NCBI RefSeq assembly: GCF_007556775.1 | Contig: NZ_CP041742.1 | Location: 1,688,001-1,752,000, forward strand | Direction of reading: 5' to 3' | Length of the DNA: 64,000 bases | Source: Lysobacter lycopersici | GTDB taxonomy: Bacteria > Pseudomonadota > Gammaproteobacteria > Xanthomonadales > Xanthomonadaceae | Part shown: one piece after another, positions 1 through 8,568 of the stretch | How the letters are laid out: the number at the start of each line of letters is the position of its first letter | How positions within the stretch are numbered: the stretch's first letter is position 1 | The notes under the pieces: model-generated | Database searches by the model: none | What the model was told of the DNA's origin: nothing | What the model saw: only the letters and a program-made list of their open reading frames with translations | Translations under genes and position numbers: made by a program

Positions 1-1411
1 AGCGGTACTGCGCGGCGACGCCGAACAGGTCGGCATGGCCGTGGAAATCGCCGGTCAGCTCCGTTCCGAGCGAGGTGAACGCATCGATGCTCGGGCTCTT
101 GATGCTGATGTGCTGGTAGGCCGCGTCGATGCTCAGCGCATCGGTCGCATGCCAGGTCACGCCGACCGAGAGCAGGGTGCGGTCGTTGTCGGGCAGGCGC
201 GGGGTGCGCGTGTCGTCGTGGGTCGGGGTCTCGTCCTTGGCCACGCCACCGCGCAGGGTCCAGGCGGGGTTGATGTCCCATTCCGCGCCCAGCGACACCA
301 GCGTGCTGTCCCTCCACTCGAAGCCTTCGCTCGACGGCGCCTGGTAGGGATTCTCGAAATGGATGTCGACCGACTTCAGCGAATGCCAATCGGTGCGCTG
401 CACGTCGCCCATCAGGCGGAACGAATCGGTGAAGTCGTAGCGCAGGCTGAGGGTATCGGTGCTCGGCGTGGTCAGCGCGGCGCTGGCATTGGTCGGCACG
501 AAGCCGTTGCCGAGCGCGAGCAGGGTCGGGAGCTGCGCGTAGCAGGGGTTACCCGCCGGCGCCAACATGCATTGCGCGGCCATCTGCCGGAACAGCGGCT
601 GCGTGCCCGCGAACGAGGCCGGCGCGTTGAAGGTGGCGTCGCCCTTGATGTCCTGGTCGATTTCCGAGCGGTGCGAATAGCCGATCGCGAACCGATCGGT
701 CGGGCGCCATTCGAAACCGGCGACCCAGCCGAAACCATGCGAATCGCCGCTGACCTTGGCCAGGCCATCGGCCGTGCCCGGGATCGCGCCGGGGATACCG
801 GCGGAAGCCATGATCAGGCCGTAGTCGACCATTTCCGACAAGGTGACGTCGGCCTTCTCGTAGATGAAGCCGAGGCCGACCGAGAAGCGCGGATCCAGCT
901 TGACCGCCGCCGACAGGGTCAGGTCGACGGTCTTCACGTCCGAGGTCACGGCGTTGTAGCGCCCGACCCAGTCGCTGTCGTATTCGGTCTTGAGGCCGAA
1001 CGGCGCGCTGACGCTGGCGCCAAGGGTGAGCTTCTCGAGCGCGCCGTGCATCGGGAACACCGCCGCGATCGCCGGCACCGGGGTCGCGTCGCCCGGATCA
1101 CCGCCGTTGCCGCCGCTGACCGGCATGCCGAGCGCATTGTGCGCGCTGCCGTCGAACTTGGCGGTGAGGTCGATGACGGTGACGTCGGCCTGGACCGTGT
1201 TCTGGTCGATGAAGCCCATCGCGCCGGGGTTGTTGCTGACCACCGCGGCATCGCCGTTGGCGACGGCGGTGCCGGCCTGGCTGCGGCCGAGGTTCTTGAC
1301 GCTGTTCTCGCGCAGCTGGAAGCCCGAGGCATGCGCCTGGCCGAAGGCGAGCGCGCCGGCGATGCCGATTGCAAGCGCGGAAAACTGGGTGAAGCGGGAA
1401 GCGTTGGACAT
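1..1411 (-). CDS. fadL: FadL-type outer membrane long-chain fatty acid transporter (3' end outside window)
   Basis: OmpP1/FadL family beta-barrel porin that takes up long-chain fatty acids and other hydrophobic substrates. The start is ATG at 1411, with GGAGA about 8 nt upstream. The protein begins with a signal peptide (MSNASRFTQFSALAIGIAGA, cleavage near HA-SG) and continues with the FadL N-terminal hatch pattern: SGFQLRENSVKNLGRSQAG, then NNPGAMGF near residue 65. Later stretches (SVGLGFIYEKADV, GWVAGFEWRPTDRFAIGYS) are typical FadL barrel strands. About 470 codons are visible without a stop, so the C-terminus lies beyond position 1. It is divergent from the rhomboid gene. A minus-strand TATAGT at 1512-1517, with TTACCG 17 nt upstream of it, is a weak promoter candidate. 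Confidence 0.93.
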   Translation of the reverse strand, partial: MSNASRFTQFSALAIGIAGALAFGQAHASGFQLRENSVKNLGRSQAGTAVANGDAAVVSNNPGAMGFIDQNTVQADVTVIDLTAKFDGSAHNALGMPVSGGNGGDPGDATPVPAIAAVFPMHGALEKLTLGASVSAPFGLKTEYDSDWVGRYNAVTSDVKTVDLTLSAAVKLDPRFSVGLGFIYEKADVTLSEMVDYGLIMASAGIPGAIPGTADGLAKVSGDSHGFGWVAGFEWRPTDRFAIGYSHRSEIDQDIKGDATFNAPASFAGTQPLFRQMAAQCMLAPAGNPCYAQLPTLLALGNGFVPTNASAALTTPSTDTLSLRYDFTDSFRLMGDVQRTDWHSLKSVDIHFENPYQAPSSEGFEWRDSTLVSLGAEWDINPAWTLRGGVAKDETPTHDDTRTPRLPDNDRTLLSVGVTWHATDALSIDAAYQHISIKSPSIDAFTSLGTELTGDFHGHADLFGVAAQYR

Positions 1412-1587
1412 GGAACGGTCTCCGATGGATTTTTGGTCTGTGCGGCCGCGCTACGGCAACCTGCACCGGCACCCATCGGATTCTCCCTCCCCGACGGTCG
1501 ACGCCGACCATACTATAGCGAAGGTTTAACCCTTCGGTAACATCCCGGAAGCCACGGAAACGGGGCGATTTCCCCCCGGAGCGGTTC

Positions 1588-2262
1588 ATGTTCGTCAGCC
1601 TGCCCCGCCGCCACCGCCCCAGCCTGCGCTGGGCCTGCCCGCTGCTGTTCGGGCTGCTGTGGCTGGCGTTCTTCTGGTACAGCACCCGGGCCCCGGCGGC
1701 CCAGCAAGCCCTGCTCCAGGCCTGGGGCGCGCTCGATGGCGGTCCCGGCACCCGGCTGGACCTGCAAGCCGTGCTGCGCCTGTTCACCGCCCTGTTCCTG
1801 CACGCCGGCTGGGCGCACCTGCTCGGCAACCTCGTGTTCCTGCTGATCTTCGGCCTGCCCGCCGAGAAAGTGCTGGGCCCGTGGCGGTTCCTGCTGCTGT
1901 TCCTGATCGGCGGCGCGATCGCCAACTTGGCTGCCGTGCTGGTGCTGGCCGGTCCGCGCAGCATCATCATCGGCGCCAGCGGCGCGATTTCCGCGCTGAT
2001 CGGCGCCTACCTCGCGCTGTTCCCGAACGCACGCCTCGGCGTGGTGCTGCCGCTGGGCCTGTTCCTCGAATTCGTGCGCGCGCCGGCCTCGCTGCTGATC
2101 GGCATCTGGGCGCTGCTGCAGGTGGTGTTCGCCTACATCGGCCCGGCGTTCGGCATGGTCGCCTGGGCCGCGCACGTCGCCGGCTTCCTGTTCGGCGGCG
2201 TGTTCGCGCTGCTGGTGCGGCGCGCGGTGGAACGGCGGCTGCGCCGGCAGAAGAGTTACTGA
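1588..2262 (+). CDS. Rhomboid family intramembrane serine protease
   Basis: Polytopic inner-membrane protease of 224 residues that would cleave transmembrane segments of client proteins. The rhomboid signature is complete: HAGWAHLLGN at 72-81 in the second helix, GASG with nucleophile Ser131, and AHVAGFLFG with the dyad His at 196. About six hydrophobic helices can be traced. The N-terminus is short and basic, and the C-terminus is Arg-rich (RRAVERRLRRQKSY), fitting a cytoplasmic tail. The ATG at 1588 has GGAGCGG just upstream. The gene stands alone after the divergent fadL. The substrate cannot be inferred from context. Confidence 0.93.
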   Translation: MFVSLPRRHRPSLRWACPLLFGLLWLAFFWYSTRAPAAQQALLQAWGALDGGPGTRLDLQAVLRLFTALFLHAGWAHLLGNLVFLLIFGLPAEKVLGPWRFLLLFLIGGAIANLAAVLVLAGPRSIIIGASGAISALIGAYLALFPNARLGVVLPLGLFLEFVRAPASLLIGIWALLQVVFAYIGPAFGMVAWAAHVAGFLFGGVFALLVRRAVERRLRRQKSY

Positions 2263-2338
2263 GCAGGGGTCGGGGAATCGCGCCGGCTCATGCTGCTCTT
2301 CCCTGACCTCTGATGCCCGGCCCCTGACTCCTGATCCC

Positions 2339-2344
2339 TATAAT
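2339..2344 (+). promoter_or_regulatory. Consensus -10 box for a probably leaderless transcript
   Basis: TATAAT is followed after 6 nt by the ATG at 2351. With transcription starting about 7 nt after the -10 box, the first transcribed base would fall at or next to the A of the start codon. No clear -35 box is visible at 16-18 nt; CTGA-rich short repeats precede it. Confidence 0.5.
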
Positions 2345-2350
2345 CCGCGC

Positions 2351-2671
2351 ATGCGCAAGCCGCTGTACAAGGTGACCTTCCTCAACGCCGGGCGCGTGTA
2401 CGAGCTGTACGCGAAGCACGTCGCCGCGAGTTCGCTGTGGGGCTTCACCGAAGTTTCCGACCTGGTGTTCGACGCGCGCGACGGCGTGGTGGTCGATCCG
2501 ACCGAGGAACGCCTGCGCGACGAATTCGGCGGCACCCGCGTGCTGCACCTGCCGATGCAGAGCATCGTGCGCGTGGAGGAAGTGGAGAAGAAGGGCCAGT
2601 CCGCGATCCGCGACGCGGCGACCGGCGAAACGGTGGTGACGCCGTTCCCGCTGCCGGCGAAGCCGAGGTAG
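2351..2671 (+). CDS. DUF1820 family protein
   Basis: Small soluble protein of 106 residues matching the DUF1820 pattern: KPLYKVTFLNAGRVYELYAK at the N-terminus, then LWGFTEVSDLVFD, a VVDPTEERLRDEFGG motif, and IVRVEEVEKKGQS near residue 75. DUF1820 proteins occur singly in gammaproteobacteria and have no known function. The ATG at 2351 lies only 6 nt after a perfect TATAAT (2339-2344). There is no room for a Shine-Dalgarno sequence, so the transcript is probably leaderless. Confidence 0.85.
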   Translation: MRKPLYKVTFLNAGRVYELYAKHVAASSLWGFTEVSDLVFDARDGVVVDPTEERLRDEFGGTRVLHLPMQSIVRVEEVEKKGQSAIRDAATGETVVTPFPLPAKPR

Positions 2672-2691
2672 GTCTCTCAGGAGGAAGAATC

Positions 2692-3315
2692 ATGTCTCCG
2701 TCAGTGCGCATCATCTGCGTTTTCAGCGTCTGCATCTTCACCGCCGCTTGCAGCAAATCTTCCGCTCAAACTGCGGATGCGAAAGCTCCGAAGGATGGGT
2801 TTCAAGAAATGATGGAGATGGCCAACGGGAAATGGGAAACGGCAACACTTGGCCCTTGGGAATGCCAGGTGCCCGCTGTATCGCACAAAGAAGTCCTGAC
2901 ATGCACTCTTGACGGCAAAATGGTCTTCAACGCAATCGGCGCGCCGGGGCAAGGCGCCCTCATCGGGGTGCCGGAGGATGCTCGCTCCTCGTCGTTTATT
3001 TCGGTTCGCGTGGACTCCTCCGGCGCCGTTAAAGACCTGAGTTATGACGGCCTGTCGAATGCAGGCGAACTCGTTCGGCATGTTGAAGATCGAGATGTCG
3101 ACGGCCAGCCTGATAGGATCGTGGATTTCCGTACACATGCACAGAGCGTACGCATCAACGGCCAGATGCTTGATTTGACCAAGATTGGCTTGGATGAATC
3201 CAAGCGCGTCGTCTATACAACCAAGGTCGATGGCGTGGAGAAGCGGGTTCTACTGGACCGTTACCCGTTCCCGCTTGAAGACCTGCCTACACACATCACG
3301 CCGCTGAACGAATGA
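2692..3315 (+). CDS. Hypothetical lipoprotein
   Basis: The protein has 207 residues. The start at 2692 is supported by a strong GGAGGAAGA ribosome binding site. Residues 1-20 form a lipoprotein signal ending in TAAC, with Cys20 as the lipidation site, so the product should be membrane-anchored. The mature part has no family I recognise. It contains a Cys pair (WECQ, LTCT) and a DRDVDGQPDRIVDF segment. Codon use is clearly less GC-biased than the neighbours (for example AAAGACCTGAGTTATGAC), suggesting recent acquisition or relaxed selection. It ends just before a GGCGGGTC hairpin repeat. No function is proposed. Confidence 0.75.
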   Translation: MSPSVRIICVFSVCIFTAACSKSSAQTADAKAPKDGFQEMMEMANGKWETATLGPWECQVPAVSHKEVLTCTLDGKMVFNAIGAPGQGALIGVPEDARSSSFISVRVDSSGAVKDLSYDGLSNAGELVRHVEDRDVDGQPDRIVDFRTHAQSVRINGQMLDLTKIGLDESKRVVYTTKVDGVEKRVLLDRYPFPLEDLPTHITPLNE

Positions 3316-3326
3316 CGGTGGCTAAT

Positions 3327-3344
3327 GGCGGGTCAAGACCCGCC
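3327..3344. repeat. REP-like hairpin (GGCGGGTC/GACCCGCC)
   Basis: An 8-bp perfect inverted repeat with an AA loop is followed by CTACA, the reverse of the TGTAG end seen in other palindromes here. It lies between the converging lipoprotein gene and ctpA and may act as a bidirectional transcription terminator. The same family recurs as an inverted pair at 34801-34870. Confidence 0.65.
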
Positions 3345-3358
3345 CTACATGAGGTGAC

Positions 3359-4705
3359 TCAACCCTTCGGCGACACCGCCGCCTGCGCCACCGGCTTCTT
3401 CAGTTCCTGCAACGCCGCGGTGATCGGTGCATCGCCGGGGAGCACGTCGCCCGCATTGGTGCCGGCATCGTCCTCGTCCTCGCCCTGCAAATGCCCGGGC
3501 AACGACGCTTCCGTGTACGGCATGTCGCCGTCTTCCGCTTCTTTCTCAGCCGTCGCCTTGTCCGGCACCAGCGTCACGTCCGGCACGATGCCCACGCCCT
3601 GGATCGACTTGCCGCTGGGCGTGTAATAACGCGCGGTGGTGAGCTTGACCGAATCGCCGTTGTCCAGCGGCAACAGCGTCTGCACCAGCCCCTTGCCGAA
3701 GGTGCGGCTGCCGACGATCTTCGCGCGATGCAGGTCGCGCAACGCACCGGACAGCACTTCGGTCGCGCTCGCCGAACCGGCGTCGACCAGCGCAACGACG
3801 GGCGCGCCGTGCATGCGGTCGCCGGGCGTCGCGCGGAAGGTCGCGTCGTTGCCGGGCATGCGCCCGCGCGTGCTGACGATCACGCCGCTGTCGAGCAGGT
3901 CATCGGCGATCTGCACCGCGGACGTGAGCAAGCCACCGGGATTGCTGCGCAAATCGAGCACGAGCCCGCGCAGCTTGCCGCCGGACTGCGCCTGCAGCTT
4001 GTCGAGGTTCTTTTCGAAATCGGCGGCGGTGTCGGTCTGGAATTCGCTGATGCGGATGTAGCCGTAGCCGGGTTCGAGCATGCGGCTGCGCACGCTGGCG
4101 ACGCGGATGGTGTCGCGCTTGAGCGTCACCTCGAACGGTTTCGCCATGCCTTCGCGCACCACCTTCAGCTTCACCGACGTGCCGGGCTTGCCGCGCAAGG
4201 GGCCGGGCCCGGCCGCATCGGCGGGCGTGAGGTCCTTGCCGTCGACGGCGATGATCGTGTCGCCCGAACGCAAGCCCGCCTGCGCCGCCGGCGTATCGTC
4301 GATCGCGGACACGATCTTCACCGAACCGTCGGGCAAGGTCAGCACTTCGACGCCGATGCCGTCGTAGGCGCCGCTGGTTTCCTCATCGAAGGCCTGCGCG
4401 TCGGATTTCTCGAGATAGGCGCTGTGCGGATCGAGGTCGAGCAGCAAACCCTTGATCGCCGACTGCATCAGCTTGTGGTCGTCGACCGGATCGACGTAGG
4501 CCTGCTTGATCGCGTCGTACACGCCGACGTAGCGGCGGATCTCAGCCAACGGCACTTTCGTGGTCTCGCTTTCGGCGGCGTCGGGATCGTCGCTGGAGGC
4601 AACCGCGTGTTCGCCGTCCGCATCGTTCGGCGGAACCTGTTGCTGCGCCTGCGCATTCGACAGGCCCAACGCGAGCAGGAGGGCGAAAAGGGGAATTCGG
4701 CGCAT
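3359..4705 (-). CDS. ctpA: S41 family C-terminal processing peptidase
   Basis: Periplasmic carboxyl-terminal protease of 448 residues. It has a signal peptide (1-20, ending NAQA), a PDZ domain at about 110-195 (GIGVEV to GDTIIAVDG), and the S41 catalytic core. The core shows GSASATE with Ser about 313 and FGKG with Lys338, the Ser-Lys dyad. A short acidic linker (GEDEDDAG) precedes the C-terminus. It is the last gene of gpmI-envC-ctpA, a gene order conserved in Pseudomonas and xanthomonads. There, Ctp proteases trim or degrade periplasmic proteins, including peptidoglycan hydrolases, so a cell-wall role fits. It is separated from envC by a 170-bp gap containing a REP hairpin. Confidence 0.92.
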   Translation of the reverse strand: MRRIPLFALLLALGLSNAQAQQQVPPNDADGEHAVASSDDPDAAESETTKVPLAEIRRYVGVYDAIKQAYVDPVDDHKLMQSAIKGLLLDLDPHSAYLEKSDAQAFDEETSGAYDGIGVEVLTLPDGSVKIVSAIDDTPAAQAGLRSGDTIIAVDGKDLTPADAAGPGPLRGKPGTSVKLKVVREGMAKPFEVTLKRDTIRVASVRSRMLEPGYGYIRISEFQTDTAADFEKNLDKLQAQSGGKLRGLVLDLRSNPGGLLTSAVQIADDLLDSGVIVSTRGRMPGNDATFRATPGDRMHGAPVVALVDAGSASATEVLSGALRDLHRAKIVGSRTFGKGLVQTLLPLDNGDSVKLTTARYYTPSGKSIQGVGIVPDVTLVPDKATAEKEAEDGDMPYTEASLPGHLQGEDEDDAGTNAGDVLPGDAPITAALQELKKPVAQAAVSPKG

Positions 4706-4800
4706 GCAAGCTCCGGGGGAAACGACGCGGTTCCGGTGTCAGACCGTCCGCATGGGCGGGGGTTCCGGCGATTATGCGCGGGAAGCACATGAACAACTCA

Positions 4801-4866
4801 TGTGGGAGGGACTTCAGCCCCGACATGGACGCGCAAGTTTCTGTCGCGGCTAAAGCCGCTCCCACA
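4801..4866. repeat. REP hairpin, TGTGGGAGCGGC family
   Basis: Two 25-nt arms, 4801-4825 and 4842-4866, are inverted around a 16-nt loop. The right arm matches the perfect arm of the copy at 8467-8532; the left arm has several changes (GGGACTTCAGCCCC). It sits between envC and ctpA inside one operon, where it could dampen transcription or protect upstream mRNA from 3' decay. Confidence 0.8.
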
Positions 4867-4875
4867 AACGTTCGC

Positions 4876-6102
4876 CTAATGCGCGCGCAGCCACGCCGCC
4901 GGATCGACCGGGCTGCCGTTGCGGCGCAACTCGAAATACAGCGCCGGCCGGCCCTGGCCGCCGGAATTGCCGACGCTGGCGACCGGGTCGCCGCGGTGCA
5001 CGTCGTCGCCGACGTCGCGCAGCAGCGCGTCGTTGTAGGCGTACAGGCTCATGCTGCCGTTGCCGTGGTCGACGATGCAGATCAGGCCGTAGCCCGACAT
5101 CCATTCGGCGAACACCACGCGGCCGTCGGCGACCGCGCGCACCGGCGTGCCGGCCGCCGCGGCGATGAGCAGGCCGGAACTGCGGCGACCGTCCGGCAAG
5201 GTGCCACCGAAGCGCGCGATGAGGCTGCCCGACAGCGGCCAGCCGAGGCCGCCGACCTGGATCGGCGCGGCGTTGGCATAAGGCTTGGGTGGTGGCGGAA
5301 CCGGCTTGCCTTCGCGCTTCGCGGCTTCCGCTTCGCGCGCGGCGCGTGCCGCGGCCTCGCGGCGTTCGCGTTCGGCGCGCGCGGCGGCGGCGCGCAATTG
5401 ATCCAGTACGCGCTGCAGCGCCTTCGCATCGCGCCCCAGCGCCTGTTCCCGCCCGCGCTGGTCCTGCACTTTCCTGTCGAGTTGCGCGACCAGCGCCGAA
5501 CGATCGCTGCGGTCGCGGGTGACCTGCGCGAGTTGCGCCGCCTGGCGGCTGCGCGCAGCGTCGAGGTCGCGGCGCGTGGCCACGATCCGCGCTTCGACCT
5601 GCTGCACTTCTGCGAGCTCGGCGGACAACACGGAGATCTTCTGCGCGCGTTCCTGTTGCAGGTAGCGATGGTAGGCGAGCAGGCGGTTGGCGTCGGCGAC
5701 GCGATCCTGCGACAGCATCAGCTTCAACGGCGCGGCATCGCCGATCGTGTATGCGGCGCGCAGCAGGGAAGCGAGTTCCACCTTGCGCTCGCCGAGCGAT
5801 GCCTGCAACGCCGTGCGCCGGGCCTGCAAGGTGGCGAGGTCGTCGCGGCCCCGCGCGATCTTCGCCTCGGTCTCCTGCAGGGCGCGGCTCGAGCGCCCGA
5901 CCTGCTCGTCGGCTTCGCGCAATGCGCGGCTGGCGTCGCCGCGCTGGCCCTCGGTACGGCGGCGCTGCGCGGATACGTCCTTCAACTCGCGCTTCACCTT
6001 CTCCAGCTTGCGCTGGGTGTCGCCCGTGCCCTGCGCCTGCACGCCGCTGCCGGCGAGCAATACCAACGTCATCGCGAACGCGAGCGCACGGATCGATTTC
6101 AT
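4876..6102 (-). CDS. envC: EnvC-like murein hydrolase activator (coiled coil + degenerate LytM)
   Basis: Periplasmic protein of 408 residues with a signal peptide (1-24). A long charged coiled coil (about 25-255, full of RKLEKVKRELKDV-type heptads) is followed by a Pro/Ala/Lys linker and an M23/LytM domain (about 275-408). The LytM zinc ligands are lost: HxxxD is replaced around RRSSGLLI, and HxH becomes PALYFE. This is the EnvC pattern, in which the domain activates division amidases instead of cutting peptidoglycan. The start codon overlaps the gpmI stop (ATGA), so translation is probably coupled. Confidence 0.9.
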   Translation of the reverse strand: MKSIRALAFAMTLVLLAGSGVQAQGTGDTQRKLEKVKRELKDVSAQRRRTEGQRGDASRALREADEQVGRSSRALQETEAKIARGRDDLATLQARRTALQASLGERKVELASLLRAAYTIGDAAPLKLMLSQDRVADANRLLAYHRYLQQERAQKISVLSAELAEVQQVEARIVATRRDLDAARSRQAAQLAQVTRDRSDRSALVAQLDRKVQDQRGREQALGRDAKALQRVLDQLRAAAARAERERREAAARAAREAEAAKREGKPVPPPPKPYANAAPIQVGGLGWPLSGSLIARFGGTLPDGRRSSGLLIAAAAGTPVRAVADGRVVFAEWMSGYGLICIVDHGNGSMSLYAYNDALLRDVGDDVHRGDPVASVGNSGGQGRPALYFELRRNGSPVDPAAWLRAH

Positions 6103-7640
6103 CCGGCGTTCGCGAACAGGCTGCGCCCGGTCATCGCGGACGGCGCCGGCAATTGCATCAGGTCGAGCAGCGTGGGCGCGACATCACGCAAGGCGCCGCC
6201 GCTGCGCAACTGCACGCCTTCGCGTTCGCCAACGTACACCAGTGGCACCGGGCCGACCGTGTGCGCGGTATGCGGTTGCCCGGTGGCGGGATCGCGCATC
6301 ATCTCGAGGTTGCCGTGGTCGGCGGTGATGACCAGCGCGCCGTACACCGCGCGCACCGCATCGGTGATCGCGCCGATGGCCGCGTCCACCGCTTCGGCGG
6401 CACGGATCGCGGCGCCGAGGTCGCCGGTATGCCCGACCATGTCGGGATTGGCGAGGTTGCACACGACGAGGTCGAAGCGTTGCGCGCGGATCGCTTCGAC
6501 GAGTTTTTCCGTGACTTCGGCGACGCTCATTTCCGGCTGCAGGTCGTAGGTCGCGACCTTGGGGCTCGGCACCAGGATGCGTTCCTCGCCCGGATACGGC
6601 GCCTCGCGCCCACCGCCGAAGAAGAAGGTGACGTGCGCGTACTTCTCGGTTTCGGCGATGCGCAATTGCGTCATGCCTCGCGCGGACACGAGTTCGCCCA
6701 GTGTGTCGTGCAGGTCGTCCGGCGCGAACGCCACCGGCGCCGGCAATTTCGCGTCGTATTCGGTGAGACAGACGAAGCGCGACAGCCGCGGGCGACGCGC
6801 CTCGAAGCCGTTGAATGCCGGATCGACGAACGCGGCGCTGAGCTGGCGCGCACGGTCGGCGCGGAAATTCATGAACACGATCGCATCGCCGTCCTCGACC
6901 CGCGCGCCGTCGCCGACCACCGTCGGCAGCACGAATTCATCGGTCTCGCCGCGCGCATAGGCTTCCTCCAGCGCGAGCAGCGCATCGGGCACGTGCAATT
7001 CGCTGCGCGCATCGACGATGGCGTCCCATGCGCGGCGCACGCGATCCCAGCGATGGTCGCGATCCATCGCGTAGTAGCGACCGCAGACCGTGGCGATGGC
7101 GGCATTGCCGTTCGCAACGCAAGCCGCCTGCAGCGCACGCAGGCTGGCTTCCGCGGATTTCGGAGGCATGTCGCGGCCGTCGAGGAAGGCATGCACCGCG
7201 ACCTGCGGCACGCGTTCCCGGCGCGCGAGTTCCAGCATGGCGAAAATGTGCGCTTCGTGGCTGTGCACGCCGCCGGGCGAAAGCAGGCCCATCACGTGCA
7301 GGGTGCGCCCGGACTCGCGCGCCGCGGCGCAGGCCGCGCGCAATTCCTCGTTGGCGAAGAAGCTGCCGTCCTCGATCGCGGCGTCGATCCGCGTGAGGTC
7401 CTGGTAGACGATGCGCCCGGCGCCGAGGTTCATGTGCCCGACTTCGGAATTGCCCATCTGACCGTCCGGCAGGCCGACATGGCGACCTTCGGTGTGGACG
7501 AGCGTGTGCGGGCATTCGGACCAGAGCTTGCGCCAGTGCGGCAGTTCGGCCTGGGCCAGCGCGTTGTCGGCGGGATCCTCGCGATGGCCCCAGCCGTCCA
7601 GGATCAGCAACACGACGGGTTTGGGGCGGGCTGCGACCAC
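6099..7640 (-). CDS. gpmI: 2,3-bisphosphoglycerate-independent phosphoglycerate mutase
   Basis: Glycolytic enzyme interconverting 3- and 2-phosphoglycerate, Mn-dependent. I take the GTG at 7640 as the start, which gives 513 residues, the normal length; an upstream in-frame ATG would add 44 residues of non-family sequence. Visible motifs are LLILDGWG with metal ligand Asp15, QMGNSEVGHMNLGAGR with phospho-acceptor Ser65, DGRDMPP, NFRADRARQL and ITADHGNLEMM. It is the first gene of gpmI-envC-ctpA. The protein is complete with no anomalies. Confidence 0.95.
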   Translation of the reverse strand: MVAARPKPVVLLILDGWGHREDPADNALAQAELPHWRKLWSECPHTLVHTEGRHVGLPDGQMGNSEVGHMNLGAGRIVYQDLTRIDAAIEDGSFFANEELRAACAAARESGRTLHVMGLLSPGGVHSHEAHIFAMLELARRERVPQVAVHAFLDGRDMPPKSAEASLRALQAACVANGNAAIATVCGRYYAMDRDHRWDRVRRAWDAIVDARSELHVPDALLALEEAYARGETDEFVLPTVVGDGARVEDGDAIVFMNFRADRARQLSAAFVDPAFNGFEARRPRLSRFVCLTEYDAKLPAPVAFAPDDLHDTLGELVSARGMTQLRIAETEKYAHVTFFFGGGREAPYPGEERILVPSPKVATYDLQPEMSVAEVTEKLVEAIRAQRFDLVVCNLANPDMVGHTGDLGAAIRAAEAVDAAIGAITDAVRAVYGALVITADHGNLEMMRDPATGQPHTAHTVGPVPLVYVGEREGVQLRSGGALRDVAPTLLDLMQLPAPSAMTGRSLFANAG

Positions 7641-7783
7641 GACGAAAGTCCCGGTGACCGATGACGGCTGAAGATTGTAGCCGCGCGGCGCACACTGCCG
7701 GCTGTCGGCGCAATCGCGATTCCGGCTTAAACCGTTCGCGCCTTCGCCGCATCCTCTTCCCCGAGTCCCCACGTGAGTCCGCC

Positions 7784-8455
7784 ATGATCCGCACCCGCCT
7801 TGCCCTGTGCCTGCTCCTCGCCGCCGCCACGCCCGCCTTCGCCGACGGGCAGGACGTCGACAAGGTCAACGGCAGCATCAGCATCGACGCCACCCAGCAG
7901 GCCGGCGACCTCGATACCGTGAACGGCAGCATCCGCATCGGCGCCAACGCCACCACCGGCGACGCCAGCACCGTCAACGGCGGCATCCAGCTCGCCGACG
8001 GCGCCCATACCGGCGCGCTGGAAACCGTCAACGGCAGCATCCGCGCCGGCGGCGGCATGGTCGTCGACGGCAGCGTGGAAACCGTCAACGGCAGCATCTT
8101 CTTCGACCGCGGCAGCCGCATTTCCAAGGGCGTGAGCACCGTGAACGGCGCCATCGGCCTGGTGTCCACCGAACTCGGCGGCGGCATCGAGACGGTGAAC
8201 GGCGACATCACCGTCGGCATCGGTTCGCACGTCAAGGGCGGGATCAAGGTCGAGAAGCCGACCAGCAGCTGGCTCAACATCCACATGGGCAAGCCCAAGC
8301 CGCCACGCATCATCATCGGCCCGAACGCGGTGGTCGACGGTCCGCTGGTGTTCGAACGCGAGGTCAAGCTGTACGTGCATGCGACCGCGAAGACCGGTCC
8401 GATCACCGGCGCGACCGCGGTGCGCTTCGACACGCCGACCGCGCCGCAGGACTGA
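7784..8455 (+). CDS. Secreted protein with seven tandem VNG repeats (predicted beta-helix)
   Basis: The protein has 223 residues, and the start at 7784 gives a clean signal peptide (1-20, ending AFA). The mature protein is built from seven repeats of 18-19 residues, each with a VNG core, at residues 28, 46, 64, 82, 101, 120 and 138 (DKVNGSIS, DTVNGSIR, STVNGGIQ, ETVNGSIR, ETVNGSIF, STVNGAIG, ETVNGDIT). Such short glycine/Asn-rich periodicity is expected of a right-handed beta-helix or bactofilin-like solenoid. The C-terminal 70 residues are not repetitive. The neighbours (gpmI operon, M28 peptidase) give no functional clue. A polymer-forming or cell-surface structural role is inference only. 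Confidence 0.8.
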   Translation: MIRTRLALCLLLAAATPAFADGQDVDKVNGSISIDATQQAGDLDTVNGSIRIGANATTGDASTVNGGIQLADGAHTGALETVNGSIRAGGGMVVDGSVETVNGSIFFDRGSRISKGVSTVNGAIGLVSTELGGGIETVNGDITVGIGSHVKGGIKVEKPTSSWLNIHMGKPKPPRIIIGPNAVVDGPLVFEREVKLYVHATAKTGPITGATAVRFDTPTAPQD

Positions 8456-8466
8456 TCCTCCCCTTT

Positions 8467-8532
8467 TGTGGGAGCGGCTTTAGCCGCGACACTCTTTCGC
8501 GAGCTTTAGTCGCGGCTAAAGCCGCTCCCACA
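8467..8532. repeat. REP hairpin with perfect 24-bp arms
   Basis: Arms 8467-8490 (starting TGTGGGAGCGGCTTTAGC) and 8509-8532 are exact reverse complements around an 18-nt loop. It lies 11 bp after the VNG-repeat gene and 36 bp before the M28 peptidase gene, so it may separate the two transcripts. Confidence 0.9.
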
Positions 8533-8568
8533 GGCTAGACTCGGGATTCCACGCAAGAGGAGCCCCGC

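Noticed and set aside
35-1540. Open frame of 501 codons on the plus strand at the left edge
   Set aside because: Antisense to fadL, which has a signal peptide and FadL motifs.
7641-7772. Upstream in-frame extension of gpmI
   Set aside because: The extra 44 residues are not GpmI-like; the GTG at 7640 gives the family length.
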